DNA from: Vibrio rhizosphaerae
Lineage (GTDB): Bacteria; Pseudomonadota; Gammaproteobacteria; Enterobacterales; Vibrionaceae
Reading direction: 5' to 3'
NCBI RefSeq assembly: GCF_024347095.1
Contig: NZ_AP024903.1
Coordinates: 744,001 to 808,000, forward strand
DNA: 64,000 nt
The position numbers and the translations under genes were made by a program. Shown here piece after piece: positions 31,530 through 42,516 of this stretch. Every line of letters starts with the position of its first letter. Positions within the stretch are counted from its first letter, which is position 1. The notes under the pieces were generated by a model that did not search any database, had not been told where the DNA came from, and was given only the letters and a program-made list of their open reading frames with translations.

Positions 31530-31862
31530 ATGAGTTTAATTTCTGTTGCCCACGCGGCGGGCGAAGGCGCACCACAAGGTGGTGGTTTTGAAATGCTGAT
31601 CATGCTGGCTGTGTTTGCTGTCATCTTCTATTTCATGATCTATCGGCCACAAGCCAAACGTGCTAAAGAGCATAAAAATCTGATGTCTTCAATGAGCAAA
31701 GGTGATGAAGTCTTAACCAGTGGTGGTTTGATTGGCAAAATTACTAAAATTGCTGATGACAATGACTTCATCACAATCGAATTGAACCCGAATAATCCTG
31801 TTGTGATTAAAAAGGACTTCGTTACTGCAGTGTTGCCAAAAGGTACGCTTAAATCTCTATAA
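31530..31862 (+). CDS. yajC: YajC, SecDF accessory subunit
   Basis: 110 residues with a single membrane helix (about 20-42, MLIMLAVFAVIFYFMIYRP) followed by the conserved YRPQAKRAKEHKNLMSSM and a small beta domain (GGLIGKITKI). YajC associates with SecDF in the inner membrane to help protein export. Co-directional with secD, 19 bases downstream. Confidence 0.95.
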   Translation: MSLISVAHAAGEGAPQGGGFEMLIMLAVFAVIFYFMIYRPQAKRAKEHKNLMSSMSKGDEVLTSGGLIGKITKIADDNDFITIELNPNNPVVIKKDFVTAVLPKGTLKSL

Positions 31863-31881
31863 CAGCTAGAGGATCCTCGCT

Positions 31882-33738
31882 GTGCTGAACCGTTACCCAT
31901 TATGGAAGTATCTGATGGTGCTGTTTATTATCGCCATCTCTGCATTGTATGCACTTCCGAATATTTACGGTGAAGATCCAGCTGTTCAGATAACAGGGGC
32001 GCGAGGCGCCTCCGTTGATATGGCTACGCTGGATACTATCACCCAGTCGCTTGATAAAGCGCATCTTTCTTATAAATCGGCTGCTTTAGAAAACGGCTCT
32101 GTTCTTGTCCGATTTAATAATACCGATACCCAACTCAGTGCCCGGGATACGATCCGGGAAGCCCTTGATCGTAATATGATCGTGGCATTAAATCTTGCGC
32201 CGCTGACACCACATTGGCTGGAGTCTATTGGTGCGACGCCAATGAAGCTCGGGCTTGATTTACGGGGTGGTGTGCATTTCCTGATGGAAGTGGATATGGA
32301 TGCCGCCATGGATAAATTGCTGACTCAGGAAGAAGATGCCTTCCGGACCGAACTTCGGGAAGCCAAGATTCGTTATCGTGCGGTTCATACTGCTGACAAC
32401 AAGCGTTTGGAAGTCGTGCTGCGTAACGAAGAACAGGCGAATGAGGCCATCAATGTTCTGCAGCCGAAGCATCGGGATATGACTATCTCTGCGGCAGAAA
32501 GCCAAGGTCGTTATGTTCTGACGGCGGTATATACCGAAGCGCGTCTGCAAGAAATTCGTAATTACGCCGTTGAGCAGAACATTACGATTCTGAGAAACCG
32601 GGTCAATGAACTCGGGGTTGCCGAACCGCTAGTTCAACGTCAAGGGGCGAACCGGATTGTGGTTGAACTACCCGGTGTTCAGGATACGGCTCGTGCAAAA
32701 GAAATTCTGGGTGCGACGGCGACCTTGGAATTCCGCGAAGTGGATACCAGTGTCGATTTGGCTGCAGCTGCAGCTGGCCGAGTGCCACCGGGCACTGAGG
32801 TTAAACTTGACCGTCAAGGTCGTCCGGTTGTGCTGAAAAAACGTGTCATTCTCAGTGGTGCGAGTATTACCGATGCCAGCTCGAGTGCTGATGAATACGG
32901 GCGACCTCAGGTTAATATCTCTCTCGATAGTGAAGGTGGCAGCAAAATGGCTGCGTTTTCCGAGAAGAATATCGGTAAGTTGATGGCAACTGTTTTTGCT
33001 GAGTATAAAGACAGTGGTCGTAAGACTCCGCAAGGCAAAGTTATCCTGACTAAGCACGAAGAGGTGATTAACCAAGCGACAATTCAGTCAGCTTTAGGAC
33101 GCAGTTTCCGAATTACGGGGATCGATTCTTCTGCAGAAGCACACAATCTGGCTTTGCTGCTCCGTGCCGGTGCGCTGATTGCGCCGATTTCTATTGTTGA
33201 AGAGCGGACGATTGGTCCGTCTATGGGACAACAGAATATCGATATGGGTGTTCAGGCGTGTGTCTGGGGGCTGATTGCCGTCATGTTGTTCACCGCGCTT
33301 TACTACCGTAAATTTGGTTTGATTGCTAATTTGGCGCTGGTTGCAAACCTGATCTTGATTGTTGGCGTGATGTCGATGATTCCAGGGGCGACCATGACAT
33401 TGCCGGGGATTGCCGGGATTGTTTTGACCGTTGGTATGGCGGTGGATGCGAACGTGTTGATCTTTGAGCGGATCCGGGAGGAGCTGGTTGAAGGTCGTAA
33501 TCCGCAACAGGCGATTCATCAGGGATATGCCAATGCATTTAGTACCATTGCTGATGCGAATATCACAACGCTGATCACGGCGATTATCCTGTTTGCAGTC
33601 GGAACGGGTGCAATCAAAGGGTTTGCGGTGACTTTGTCCATTGGTATTCTGACGTCAATGTTTACTGCCATTATTGGAACACGTTGTGTGGTGAACTTGC
33701 TTTATGGCGGCAAGCGGATTAAGAAATTGTCGATCTAA
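31882..33738 (+). CDS. secD: SecD, protein export membrane protein
   Basis: 618 residues from GTG 31882, with AGAGGA upstream. One N-terminal TM (about 8-27), a large periplasmic domain P1 (about 30-440) with the conserved [15 protein letters not shown], and a cluster of five TMs from about 450 with the proton-relay [18 protein letters not shown]. With SecF and YajC it uses proton motive force to pull preproteins across the membrane. It opens normally at [13 protein letters not shown]. Confidence 0.96.
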   Translation: MLNRYPLWKYLMVLFIIAISALYALPNIYGEDPAVQITGARGASVDMATLDTITQSLDKAHLSYKSAALENGSVLVRFNNTDTQLSARDTIREALDRNMIVALNLAPLTPHWLESIGATPMKLGLDLRGGVHFLMEVDMDAAMDKLLTQEEDAFRTELREAKIRYRAVHTADNKRLEVVLRNEEQANEAINVLQPKHRDMTISAAESQGRYVLTAVYTEARLQEIRNYAVEQNITILRNRVNELGVAEPLVQRQGANRIVVELPGVQDTARAKEILGATATLEFREVDTSVDLAAAAAGRVPPGTEVKLDRQGRPVVLKKRVILSGASITDASSSADEYGRPQVNISLDSEGGSKMAAFSEKNIGKLMATVFAEYKDSGRKTPQGKVILTKHEEVINQATIQSALGRSFRITGIDSSAEAHNLALLLRAGALIAPISIVEERTIGPSMGQQNIDMGVQACVWGLIAVMLFTALYYRKFGLIANLALVANLILIVGVMSMIPGATMTLPGIAGIVLTVGMAVDANVLIFERIREELVEGRNPQQAIHQGYANAFSTIADANITTLITAIILFAVGTGAIKGFAVTLSIGILTSMFTAIIGTRCVVNLLYGGKRIKKLSI

Positions 33739-33769
33739 TCGTCGTCATGATTAAAAGCTGGGAATAGAT

Positions 33770-34717
33770 ATGTTTCAAATTCTAAAAGCAAAGCAAGCGA
33801 TCAACTTTATGCGTTGGTCAAAGTTTGCCTTTGTCCTTTCAGCGCTACTGATTGTGGCGTCGATTGTGACGATCTCTATCAAGGGATTTAACTGGGGGCT
33901 TGATTTCACCGGCGGGACACTGATTGAAGTGAGTTTTGAGCAGCCGGCTGATCTTGAACAGGTCCGAAATGCGCTTGAGACACAGGGTTTTGGTGATGCA
34001 ACAGTCCAAAACTTTGGTTCGGCCAAAGATGTCATGGTTCGTTTGCGTCCGCGTGAAAATATGGCGGGTGAAGCGTTAGGCAATCAGATCATCAGTGCTA
34101 TCAATAAGGGCACGGGTCAACACGTTGAAATGCGTCGAATCGAGTTCGTCGGACCGAATGTCGGTGATGAGCTGACAGAAGCAGGAGGGATGGCAATCCT
34201 GATTTCGCTGCTCTGTATCTTGATGTACGTTTCAATGCGTTTCGAATGGCGTTTATCTGCCGGGGCCGTTTTGTCTTTGGCACATGATGTCACGATTACA
34301 CTGGGTGTGTTCTCATTCTTACAGATTGAAGTCGATCTGACCATTATTGCAGCCTTGCTGACGGTGGTGGGTTACTCACTGAACGATACCATTGTTGTCT
34401 TTGACCGGATTCGTGAGAATTTCCGTAAAATGCGTAAAGGCGAACCGGATGAAGTGATGAATAATTCAATCACACAAACACTGAGCCGGACGTTAATTAC
34501 CTCCGGTACTACGTTATTTGTGGTGATTGCTTTGTTTGTTGAAGGTGGGGCAATGATTCACGGTTTTGCTCTGGCGTTGTTGCTGGGGATCACCGTTGGG
34601 ACCTATTCTTCAATCTATGTTGCATCTGCTCTGGCCTTGAAACTGGGGATTAAACGTGAGCACTTACTTCCACCTCAAGTCGAGAAGGAAGGTGCTGAGT
34701 TCGATGAACTTCCTTAA
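33770..34717 (+). CDS. secF: SecF, protein export membrane protein
   Basis: 315 residues. TM1 spans about 18-38, the small periplasmic domain follows, beginning with GLDFTGGTLIEVSFEQ, and five TMs follow including VVGYSLNDTIVVFDRIRE (the SecF signature) and RTLITSGTTLF. It partners SecD. The gene ends in a terminator convergent with suhB. Confidence 0.96.
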   Translation: MFQILKAKQAINFMRWSKFAFVLSALLIVASIVTISIKGFNWGLDFTGGTLIEVSFEQPADLEQVRNALETQGFGDATVQNFGSAKDVMVRLRPRENMAGEALGNQIISAINKGTGQHVEMRRIEFVGPNVGDELTEAGGMAILISLLCILMYVSMRFEWRLSAGAVLSLAHDVTITLGVFSFLQIEVDLTIIAALLTVVGYSLNDTIVVFDRIRENFRKMRKGEPDEVMNNSITQTLSRTLITSGTTLFVVIALFVEGGAMIHGFALALLLGITVGTYSSIYVASALALKLGIKREHLLPPQVEKEGAEFDELP

Positions 34718-34742
34718 CGGACGATGAGCTTGAGCTTCAATG

Positions 34743-34773
34743 AAAAAAAACCGCTGAAATCAGCGGTTTTTTT
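34743..34773. terminator. Bidirectional terminator between secF and suhB
   Basis: CCGCTGA-AA-TCAGCGG with an A8 run on one side and a T7 run on the other; serves both convergent genes. Confidence 0.93.
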
Positions 34774-34794
34774 ATGTATCGGATCCGAGCGATA

Positions 34795-35598
34795 TTATTT
34801 CAGAATCGCATCGTTACCCTGTTCACGAATATGTTTCAGGATTGCTTTGGTGCCTTTTGCGCTGGAGGCGACGATATTGCCTGACTTGACGTATTCCGTC
34901 CCGCCAGCGAAATCAGTCACAATCGCACCGGCTTCACGGGCGATAAGCTCACCGGCAGCCATGTCCCATGGTTTTAATCCCAGTTCAAAGTAACCATCCA
35001 CGCGATTCGCAGCAACATAGCATAAATCCAGTGCAGCAGAACCGGTTCTGCGGAAATCCGCACATTCATTAAAGAGTGATGAGACGATTTTCAGATAAGA
35101 TTCAGCATGTTGCTTCTGTTTGAACGGGAACCCTGTTGCCAGAACGGTACCTTGTAAATCTTTGAGTGCATTGACTCGAATTCGAGAGCTGTTCAACTGC
35201 GCTCCTGCCCCACGTTGCGCTGTAAAAAGTTCATTCAGCATTGGGTCATACACACAAGCAACTTCAGTTTTGCCTTTAATGCGTACAGCGATAGATACGG
35301 AGAAGTGAGGGAGTCCTTTGAGGAAGTTCGTCGTGCCATCCAGTGGGTCGATGATCCATTGTACGTCTTTGTCTTTTCCTTCAATCACACCATTTTCTTC
35401 AGCAATGATGACATGTTCTGGATAAGAGTTTTTGATTACGTCAACAATGATAGACTCAGCTTCTTGGTCTACATTAGTCACGAAATCATTTGTCCCTTTT
35501 TGAGTGGATTGAATTTTTTCAGCGTTTTCTAGTGATTTAGCAATATGGTTGCCAGCTTTTCGTGCGGCACGAATAGCGATATTTAGCATTGGATGCAT
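34795..35598 (-). CDS. suhB: SuhB, inositol monophosphatase family / rRNA transcription factor
   Basis: 267 residues, starting MHPMLNIAIRAARKAGN as in E. coli SuhB. Metal-binding IMPase motifs: EEN near 67, WIIDPLDGTTNF near 81-92 and the C-terminal WDMAAGELIAREAG near 212. SuhB joins the Nus complex in ribosomal RNA antitermination as well as having inositol phosphatase activity. Divergent from trmJ. Confidence 0.95.
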   Translation of the reverse strand: MHPMLNIAIRAARKAGNHIAKSLENAEKIQSTQKGTNDFVTNVDQEAESIIVDVIKNSYPEHVIIAEENGVIEGKDKDVQWIIDPLDGTTNFLKGLPHFSVSIAVRIKGKTEVACVYDPMLNELFTAQRGAGAQLNSSRIRVNALKDLQGTVLATGFPFKQKQHAESYLKIVSSLFNECADFRRTGSAALDLCYVAANRVDGYFELGLKPWDMAAGELIAREAGAIVTDFAGGTEYVKSGNIVASSAKGTKAILKHIREQGNDAILK

Positions 35599-35796
35599 AC
35601 GAGTTTCCCAACGGATGTTAAAGAACGAAAAAAGCGGGCGGAAGTATACCAGAGATATTGAGAAAAGGAAGTGGTTAAATTATGTCCTGTAGGGGATTAT
35701 TTCACTTAGAACCTGACCATTTTTATCTGCTTTATGGTAATATCGTCAGCTATTCATGATGTCGTCTATCCCATAATCAATAAAGTAGAATTACCC

Positions 35797-36519
35797 ATGC
35801 TCAGTCAAGTGAAAATCGTGCTCGTCGGCACTTCTCATTCAGGTAATATCGGTTCCGCGGCTCGGGCAATGAAAGTGATGGGATTTAGCCAGATGGTTTT
35901 GGTTGCGCCTCAATGTGAGGTTGATGCACAGGCCATCGCGATGGCTGCGGGTGCCAGTGACATTGCGTTAAATGCAGCGGTCGTTGATTCTCTGGAAGCC
36001 GCTGTTGAAGATTGTCAGTTAGTCGTTGGTAGTAGCGCACGCTCCAGAACACTGTCCTGGCCGATGCTGGCCCCAAGAGAATGCGGAGAACGATTTGTTC
36101 GGGAAGGAGAACAAGGGATTGTCGCATTAGTGTTTGGCCGGGAAAGAACCGGTCTGACCAACGAAGAGTTACAAAAGTGCCACTATCATGTCGCGATTCC
36201 GGCCAATCCCGAGTACAGTTCTTTAAATCTGGCAATGGCAGTACAAACACTGTGCTATGAAATCCGGGTGGCTTATTTGGACCGACAAACTCAGGCTTTT
36301 CCTCAAAACGAGCAGCCAGAGTATCCGCGTCATGAGGAGTTGGAACGATTCTATCAACATCTGGAGAAAGTGCTGTATCAGACTCAGTTTATTACCGCAG
36401 AACAACCCAATCTGGTGGTGAATAAGTTACGGCGTTTATTTAGTCGGGCACGCCCAGAATCTCAGGAAATCAATATATTAAGAGGCATTTTGACGTCGAT
36501 TGAGCGATGTGCCAAATAA
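35797..36519 (+). CDS. trmJ: TrmJ, tRNA Cm32/Um32 methyltransferase
   Basis: 240 residues of the SPOUT superfamily. The N-terminal knot domain starts [21 protein letters not shown]; the SAM-binding deep knot is carried by [16 protein letters not shown] (near 110) and [18 protein letters not shown] (near 135). It methylates position 32 of several tRNAs. The ATG at 35797 is chosen over a start 21 codons earlier because the family begins there. iscR follows. Confidence 0.93.
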   Translation: MLSQVKIVLVGTSHSGNIGSAARAMKVMGFSQMVLVAPQCEVDAQAIAMAAGASDIALNAAVVDSLEAAVEDCQLVVGSSARSRTLSWPMLAPRECGERFVREGEQGIVALVFGRERTGLTNEELQKCHYHVAIPANPEYSSLNLAMAVQTLCYEIRVAYLDRQTQAFPQNEQPEYPRHEELERFYQHLEKVLYQTQFITAEQPNLVVNKLRRLFSRARPESQEINILRGILTSIERCAK

Positions 36520-36540
36520 CCCTTACTATTGAATGGATAA

Positions 36541-36590
36541 ATACCTGACTAAATAGGTCAAATAAATACTTGACCTATTTAGTCAGGTAT
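36541..36590. promoter_or_regulatory. Mirror-image IscR type-1-like sites upstream of iscR
   Basis: Two 21-bp arms (36541-36561 and 36570-36590) are perfect reverse complements around an 8-base centre. Each arm carries TTGACCTATTTAGTCAGGTAT (or its complement), resembling the E. coli type 1 IscR site, which binds holo-IscR. This indicates autorepression of the isc operon. Confidence 0.75.
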
Positions 36591-36632
36591 GACACACTGC
36601 TTTCCACATAAACGGTGTGGATACAAGTGATT

Positions 36633-37154
36633 ATGAGATTAACATCAAAAGGAAGATATGCAGTAACCGCCATGCTTGATGTGGCTCTGCATTCGCAACA
36701 AAATCCAGTGCCGCTGGCTGATATCTCCGAGCGCCAGGGTATTTCTTTGTCCTATCTGGAGCAGTTGTTTGCAAAACTGCGTAAAGCCGGATTGGTTGCA
36801 AGTGTTCGTGGGCCGGGTGGTGGTTACCGTTTAGGTAACGAAGCTTACGCGATCTCTGTCGGGCATGTCATCAGTGCTGTTGATGAATCTGTTGATGCAA
36901 CCAAATGTTCAGGGAAAGGCGATTGTCAGGGCGGTACACGTTGTCTGACACATACGCTTTGGTGCGATTTAAGTTCTCGTATTAGTGATTTTCTCAATAA
37001 TATCACACTGGGCGATCTGATGAATGATAACGAAGTAATAGAAATTTCAGATCGACAGAATGTAGACCTTGCGATCAATCAGGGACGCACGCAGCAAAAG
37101 CCGCTTTCGGTTTCAGCAGAACCCGTGTCTCTTAGAGCGAATGCTCGGTCATAA
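36633..37154 (+). CDS. iscR: IscR, Rrf2-family [2Fe-2S] regulator
   Basis: 173 residues. It has a winged HTH (about 1-65) opening [16 protein letters not shown]. The cluster ligands Cys92, Cys98, Cys104 and His107 lie at exactly the E. coli positions ([14 protein letters not shown]). With cluster it represses isc; without, it activates suf-type genes elsewhere. ATG 36633 is the family start. First gene of iscRSUA-hscBA-fdx-iscX. Confidence 0.97.
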   Translation: MRLTSKGRYAVTAMLDVALHSQQNPVPLADISERQGISLSYLEQLFAKLRKAGLVASVRGPGGGYRLGNEAYAISVGHVISAVDESVDATKCSGKGDCQGGTRCLTHTLWCDLSSRISDFLNNITLGDLMNDNEVIEISDRQNVDLAINQGRTQQKPLSVSAEPVSLRANARS

Positions 37155-37180
37155 TTGCTAGTTTTACATTGGAGTAGAAA

Positions 37181-38395
37181 ATGAAACTGCCTATTTATTT
37201 TGATTATTCAGCAACTTGTCCGGTAGACCATCGGGTTGCTGAAAAAATGGTTCAGTACATGACGGTTGATGGTATTTACGGTAATCCGGCGTCTCGTTCT
37301 CACCGTTATGGCTGGCAGGCAGAAGAAGCTGTTGATACGGCTCGTGAGCAAATTGCAGCTTTACTGAATGCTGACTCGAGAGAGATTGTGTTCACTTCAG
37401 GGGCTACGGAGTCTGATAACCTTGCGATTAAAGGTGCAGCTCATTTTTACGGTAAAAAAGGCAAGCATGTCATTACCTGTAAGACCGAGCATAAAGCCGT
37501 TTTAGATACCTGTCGTCAGCTCGAACGTGAAGGGTTTGAAGTAACATATCTTGAGCCAGAGTCAAATGGCTTAATCGATCTCAACAAGCTGAAAGCGGCA
37601 ATGCGTGATGAAACCGTGTTGGTGTCCATTATGCATGTCAATAATGAAATTGGTGTGATTCAGGATATTGAAGCCATCGGTGAGTTATGCCGTGAACACA
37701 AAGTTGTATTCCATGTGGATGCTGCTCAGTCTGCCGGAAAATTACCGATTGATGTGCAACAAGTGAAGGTGGATCTGATTTCTTTGTCTGGACACAAGAT
37801 CTATGGTCCGAAAGGGATTGGCGCGTTGTATGTTCGTCGTAAACCCCGGATTCGTCTTGAAGCACAAATGCATGGCGGCGGACATGAGCGCGGGTTCCGT
37901 TCCGGAACATTAGCCACGCATCAAATTGTCGGGATGGGTGAAGCATGTCGAATCGCCAAGGAAGAAATGCAGCAAGATTATGATCATGCGAAGAAGCTAC
38001 GTGATCGGATGCTGGCTGGCCTTGAAGGGATGGAAGCAGTCACGGTCAACGGTGATCTTGAGCAGCGTCTGCCGAACAACCTAAACATCAGCTTTGCTTA
38101 TGTTGAAGGTGAATCGCTACTGATGTCTTTAAAAGATCTTGCGGTTTCGTCTGGTAGTGCATGTACGTCTGCCAGTTTAGAACCATCGTATGTATTACGA
38201 GCGCTGGGGATGGACGATGAACTGGCTCATAGCTCAATTCGTTTTTCATTCGGTCGTTTTACGACGGAAGAAGAGGTAGACTACGCGGTCGAGCAAATCC
38301 GGGTAGCAGTAGATAAATTACGCGACATGTCTCCTCTATGGGATATGTACAAGGAAGGCGTTGATTTGAGTTCCGTTGAATGGGCTCATCATTAA
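37181..38395 (+). CDS. iscS: IscS, cysteine desulfurase
   Basis: 404 residues. PLP lysine 206 is in SLSGHKIYG, and catalytic Cys328 is in [13 protein letters not shown], as in E. coli IscS. It supplies persulfide sulfur to IscU, tRNA thiolation and other acceptors. 26 bases after iscR. Confidence 0.97.
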   Translation: MKLPIYFDYSATCPVDHRVAEKMVQYMTVDGIYGNPASRSHRYGWQAEEAVDTAREQIAALLNADSREIVFTSGATESDNLAIKGAAHFYGKKGKHVITCKTEHKAVLDTCRQLEREGFEVTYLEPESNGLIDLNKLKAAMRDETVLVSIMHVNNEIGVIQDIEAIGELCREHKVVFHVDAAQSAGKLPIDVQQVKVDLISLSGHKIYGPKGIGALYVRRKPRIRLEAQMHGGGHERGFRSGTLATHQIVGMGEACRIAKEEMQQDYDHAKKLRDRMLAGLEGMEAVTVNGDLEQRLPNNLNISFAYVEGESLLMSLKDLAVSSGSACTSASLEPSYVLRALGMDDELAHSSIRFSFGRFTTEEEVDYAVEQIRVAVDKLRDMSPLWDMYKEGVDLSSVEWAHH

Positions 38396-38431
38396 TTTCT
38401 TCCCAGCGATAGAGGATATGAGGTAATCATC

Positions 38432-38815
38432 ATGGCATATAGTGATAAAGTAATCGACCACTACGAGAATCCACGCAATGTTGGTTCTTTTGACAAGGAA
38501 GATCCAAGTATCGGTAGCGGTATGGTCGGTGCACCGGCGTGCGGTGACGTTATGAAACTGCAAATCAAAGTGTCACCTGAAGGCATCATCGAAGATGCAA
38601 AATTTAAAACTTATGGCTGTGGGAGTGCAATTGCTTCCAGCTCATTAGTGACCGAGTGGGTGAAAGGCAAGTCGATTGATGAAGCGGCAGCGATCAAAAA
38701 TGCTGAGATCGCTGAAGAGCTTGAACTGCCACCAGTTAAAGTCCACTGCTCGATTCTTGCTGAAGACGCAATTAAAGCAGCAGTTGCTGACTATAAGAAA
38801 AAACACGAACATTAA
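38432..38815 (+). CDS. iscU: IscU, iron-sulfur scaffold
   Basis: 127 residues. Cluster-assembly cysteines Cys37, Cys63 and Cys106 and the HscA-recognition motif LPPVK (99-103) are all present. It builds [2Fe-2S] clusters with IscS and hands them off through HscAB. Confidence 0.97.
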   Translation: MAYSDKVIDHYENPRNVGSFDKEDPSIGSGMVGAPACGDVMKLQIKVSPEGIIEDAKFKTYGCGSAIASSSLVTEWVKGKSIDEAAAIKNAEIAEELELPPVKVHCSILAEDAIKAAVADYKKKHEH

Positions 38816-38823
38816 TGATTGAT

Positions 38824-38844
38824 AGAGGGAGCTTGTCTCCCTCT
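38824..38844 (+). repeat. Intergenic hairpin between iscU and iscA
   Basis: AGAGGGAG-CTTGT-CTCCCTCT, a perfect 8-bp GC-rich stem just after iscU, without a T-run. It more likely modulates mRNA stability than ends transcription. Confidence 0.6.
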
Positions 38845-38874
38845 GAAACCCACTAGATTTAAGGTTAAAGTTGT

Positions 38875-39198
38875 ATGTCCATCACCTTAACTGAAACAGC
38901 AGCAGATCGAGTTCGTTCTTTTTTAGACAATCGCGGAAAAGGGATTGGCTTGCGTTTAGGTGTTAAAACAACCGGTTGCTCTGGCATGGCCTACGTGCTC
39001 GAGTTTGTTGATGATCTCAATGAAGAAGATCAAGTCTTTGAAAATCATGGTGTTAAAATCATCATCGATGCAAAAAGTCTCGTCTATCTTGACGGTACTG
39101 AGCTCGATTATGTGAAGCAGGGATTAAACGAAGGCTTTGAATTCAATAACCCGAATGTCAAAAGTGAATGTGGTTGCGGTGAAAGCTTCAATGTTTAA
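38875..39198 (+). CDS. iscA: IscA, A-type iron-sulfur carrier
   Basis: 107 residues. The conserved ligands Cys35, Cys99 and Cys101 (SECGCG) are present. A-type carriers bind and transfer iron or assembled clusters to apoproteins. A 170-base gap before hscB contains no clear gene. Confidence 0.96.
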   Translation: MSITLTETAADRVRSFLDNRGKGIGLRLGVKTTGCSGMAYVLEFVDDLNEEDQVFENHGVKIIIDAKSLVYLDGTELDYVKQGLNEGFEFNNPNVKSECGCGESFNV

Positions 39199-39368
39199 CG
39201 CAACATGGCTGTGACCGTGAATACGACAACATTGATTCATCTCGCCGACTATGTGGTTCAGCATTTCATCGCCAAGAAAAATAGATCATAAGCGAGCGAC
39301 CACAACATTGGCAGTCAGAGATGGTAAGTGTTGGATTGGATAGCCGATGGATCAGGACTGATATTAAT

Positions 39369-39884
39369 ATGAATTACTTCGAATTATTTGGGCTACCAAC
39401 TCAGTTTGATCTGGATGGTAGCCTTCTTTCTTCTCAGTTCCGGGAGTTGCAGAAGCGCTTTCACCCAGATAATTTAGCTGCGGCTTCTGAGCGTGAACGG
39501 TTAGTTGCGGTACAAAAAGCGTCTGAAATCAATGATGCTTACCAGACTCTGAAAAATGAGATTCGTCGTGCGGAATATCTGTTGATGCTACATGATATTG
39601 ATCTGCGCAGTGAGCAACAGACCATGCAGGATCCTGAGTTCCTGATGGAACAAATGTTGTTACGTGAAGAACTGGAAACCCTTGAAAGTGCGGCTGATGC
39701 ACAGTCACAGCTGATTGATTTTGATGGGAAAGTCAGCAAAATGTATAAAATACAATTGACGACCCTGAAGGAGCAACTGGCGCAATGCCAGTGGGAATCG
39801 GCGGCCGATACGGCTCGTAAACTCAAATTTATTGCCAAACTAAGAAATGAAATCGAACGCGCCGAAGAGAAGCTTCTCGGTTAG
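39369..39884 (+). CDS. hscB: HscB, J-domain cochaperone
   Basis: 171 residues. J domain with HPD at 32-34 (RFHPDNLA) and a C-terminal helical bundle that binds IscU (residues about 90-171). It stimulates HscA ATPase and delivers IscU. ATG 39369 (MNYFELFGLP) is preferred over an upstream start at 39321 by family length. Confidence 0.96.
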   Translation: MNYFELFGLPTQFDLDGSLLSSQFRELQKRFHPDNLAAASERERLVAVQKASEINDAYQTLKNEIRRAEYLLMLHDIDLRSEQQTMQDPEFLMEQMLLREELETLESAADAQSQLIDFDGKVSKMYKIQLTTLKEQLAQCQWESAADTARKLKFIAKLRNEIERAEEKLLG

Positions 39885-39905
39885 TTCAGAACAAAGGAAA
39901 GCCCT

Positions 39906-41765
39906 ATGGCATTACTGCAAATCGCTGAACCAGGTCAGAGTGCGGCACCTCATCAACACAAGCTGGCAGCAGGCATTGATTTAGGTACAACAAACTCGTT
40001 GGTGGCTTCGGTCCGCAGCGGTACTGCTGAAACGCTACCCGATCAACATGGACGGGCTATTGTCCCTTCCGTTGTGAATTATGCTCAAGATGCAGTGCTG
40101 GTTGGTGTCGATGCGAGACAAAAAGCCCAACAAGATCCTGAAAATACTATTATTTCAGTGAAACGACTGATTGGTCGTTCTTTAGATGACGTTCAGCAAC
40201 GTTATCCGCATTTACCTTACCGGTTTACAGCCAGTCAAAATGGTTTGCCGGTTATTCAAACGGCGCAAGGGGATAAAAACCCAATTCAAGTGTCAGCCGA
40301 TATTCTCCGAACCTTAGCGCAGCGGGCTGAGCAATCACTGGGTGGTGAATTAGCTGGCGTCGTGATTACTGTGCCAGCCTATTTTGATGATGCTCAGCGG
40401 GCCGGGACGAAAGAAGCCGCTCAGCTTGCCGGACTGCATGTCTTACGCCTGTTGAATGAGCCAACGGCCGCAGCAATTGCTTATGGCCTTGACTCTGGTC
40501 GTGAAGGCGTGATTGCAGTGTATGATCTTGGTGGTGGTACGTTTGATATCTCCATTCTGCGTTTGTCCAAAGGTGTTTTCGAGGTATTGGCGACGGGCGG
40601 AGATTCCGCGCTTGGCGGCGATGATTTTGATCACCTGATTGCAGAACACCTCAAAGCCTGTATCGGGATTGACCGTCGGCTGAATGCTGAAGAATATCGG
40701 ACGTTATTAGATGCTGCCTCTCAGGCCAAAATTGATTTATCAGATGCCGAATTGGCGAATATTTCAGTGCTTGGCTGGCAAGGTCAACTGAGCCGTGAAC
40801 AGTTTGAAACGTTGATTCAGCCGTTGGTGAAAAAGACGCTGATGTCTTGTCGTCGCGCACTGAAAGATGCCGAAGTGGATGCCGATGAGGTGATTGAAGT
40901 GGTGATGGTTGGTGGTTCAACCCGCACGCCATTTGTCCGGGAAATGGTCGGTGAATTCTTTGGCCGCGATCCGTTAACCAGTATTAACCCTGACGAAGTC
41001 GTGGCGATTGGTGCTGCGACACAGGCTGATATCCTAGCGGGGAATAAACCCGATTCAGAAATGCTGTTGTTGGATGTCATTCCTCTGTCGTTGGGGATTG
41101 AAACCATGGGTGGGCTGGTGGAAAAAATTATTCCGCGTAACACCACGATCCCTGTCGCCCGGGCTCAGGAATTCACCACGTTTAAAGATGGTCAGACGGC
41201 GATGATGGTTCATACCGTCCAAGGCGAACGAGAGATGGTTGATGACTGTCGCTCCCTTGCTCGCTTCTCTTTAAAAGGGATTCCGCCGATGACTGCCGGA
41301 GCTGCGCATATTCGGGTGACCTATCAGGTCGACGCTGATGGTTTGCTGTCGGTGACTGCGATGGAAAAAAGTACCGGGGTTCAGGCTGAAATTCAGGTGA
41401 AACCGTCTTATGGTTTAAGTGAAGATGAAGTTGCCTCCATGCTCAAAGATTCAATGGCTCATGCTGCCGAAGATATGCAGCGCCGGGCATTGATGGAACA
41501 ACGTGTCGAAGCTGACCGGGTCATCGAAGGGTTAATTGCCGCCATGCAGGCTGATGGTGATGAACTCTTAAATGAGCAAGAAAGAGCCACGCTTCTGAGT
41601 GCGATTGAAAGTTTGATTGCTTTGAGAAATGGTGATGATGCTAATGCGATTGAGCAGGGTATTAAAGAGATCGATAAAGTGAGTCAGCCATTTGCTTCAC
41701 GCCGCATGGATAAATCAATTCGTGAAGCACTGGCTGGCCAGTCTGTAGATGATATTGAGTCGTAG
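39906..41765 (+). CDS. hscA: HscA, specialised Hsp70 chaperone
   Basis: 619 residues. Actin-like ATPase domain (about 20-385) with [40 protein letters not shown] and the phosphate-2 region [12 protein letters not shown]. The substrate-binding domain follows with [20 protein letters not shown]. It drives cluster release from IscU with HscB. 22 bases after hscB. Confidence 0.97.
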   Translation: MALLQIAEPGQSAAPHQHKLAAGIDLGTTNSLVASVRSGTAETLPDQHGRAIVPSVVNYAQDAVLVGVDARQKAQQDPENTIISVKRLIGRSLDDVQQRYPHLPYRFTASQNGLPVIQTAQGDKNPIQVSADILRTLAQRAEQSLGGELAGVVITVPAYFDDAQRAGTKEAAQLAGLHVLRLLNEPTAAAIAYGLDSGREGVIAVYDLGGGTFDISILRLSKGVFEVLATGGDSALGGDDFDHLIAEHLKACIGIDRRLNAEEYRTLLDAASQAKIDLSDAELANISVLGWQGQLSREQFETLIQPLVKKTLMSCRRALKDAEVDADEVIEVVMVGGSTRTPFVREMVGEFFGRDPLTSINPDEVVAIGAATQADILAGNKPDSEMLLLDVIPLSLGIETMGGLVEKIIPRNTTIPVARAQEFTTFKDGQTAMMVHTVQGEREMVDDCRSLARFSLKGIPPMTAGAAHIRVTYQVDADGLLSVTAMEKSTGVQAEIQVKPSYGLSEDEVASMLKDSMAHAAEDMQRRALMEQRVEADRVIEGLIAAMQADGDELLNEQERATLLSAIESLIALRNGDDANAIEQGIKEIDKVSQPFASRRMDKSIREALAGQSVDDIES

Positions 41766-41778
41766 TAGAGAAACACAC

Positions 41779-42117
41779 ATGCCAAAGATTATTGTTTTAC
41801 CTCATGAAGATCTGTGTCCTGAAGGCGCGGTCCTTGACGCTGAAACCGGCGAAACGGTACTTGATGTAGCCTTAAAAAATGGAATTGGAATTGAGCACGC
41901 ATGTGAGAAGTCGTGTGCGTGTACGACCTGCCATATTATCGTTCGGGAAGGGTTTGATTCACTGGATGAAAGTGATGAGCTTGAAGACGATATGCTGGAT
42001 AAGGCTTGGGGACTTGAGCCCGAGTCTCGCTTGGGATGTCAGGCGAAGGTCACAGATGAAGATTTGGTGATTGAGATTCCGAAATATACCTTAAACCATG
42101 CTGCGGAAGAGCATTGA
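41779..42117 (+). CDS. fdx: Fdx, adrenodoxin-type [2Fe-2S] ferredoxin
   Basis: 112 residues. Cluster ligands Cys42, Cys48, Cys51 and Cys87 (HACEKSCACTTC and LGCQAK). It donates electrons during cluster assembly. Start ATG 41779; the frame upstream overlaps hscA and is not used. Confidence 0.96.
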   Translation: MPKIIVLPHEDLCPEGAVLDAETGETVLDVALKNGIGIEHACEKSCACTTCHIIVREGFDSLDESDELEDDMLDKAWGLEPESRLGCQAKVTDEDLVIEIPKYTLNHAAEEH

Positions 42118-42152
42118 TTTTTACCGTTGTATACCGTATCTGATAGGAACGA

Positions 42153-42350
42153 ATGATGAAGTGGATTGATTCAAGGGATATCGCCATCGAGTTATGCGAA
42201 CAGTATCCTGATGTTGACCCGAAAAATGTACGCTTTACTGATTTACACCAGTGGGTGATGGATTTGGATGATTTTGATGATGATCCAAACCATTCCAATG
42301 AAAAAATTCTGGAAGCTATTATTCTGTGTTGGATGGACGAAATCGATTAA
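42153..42350 (+). CDS. iscX: IscX, acidic isc accessory protein
   Basis: 65 residues, strongly acidic, with the family pattern [11 protein letters not shown] and [18 protein letters not shown]. It binds IscS and may regulate iron delivery. Last gene of the isc operon. Confidence 0.95.
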   Translation: MMKWIDSRDIAIELCEQYPDVDPKNVRFTDLHQWVMDLDDFDDDPNHSNEKILEAIILCWMDEID

Positions 42351-42395
42351 TGTTGCCATCCTTGCATCTAGCGTGCTTGTAAAATAAATCTCGTC

Positions 42396-42425
42396 AAAAG
42401 CGGAGCTTTATAGGTCCGCTTTTTA
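42396..42425 (+). terminator. Terminator of the isc operon
   Basis: AAAAGCGGA ... TCCGCTTTTTA, about 8-bp stem with a 10-base loop and T-run, 45 bases after iscX. Confidence 0.8.
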
Positions 42426-42516
42426 TTAATTTGACATGTTTGCCAGATATAATGGTAAATTGTCTGAGTGAACCAGAAAATAAGTGGCAAAAAGTGAAGA
42501 AAGACAAGGAGAGGCC

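Noticed and set aside
39205..39291. 28-codon frame between iscA and hscB
   Set aside because: No ribosome-binding site and no family resemblance; length is within chance.
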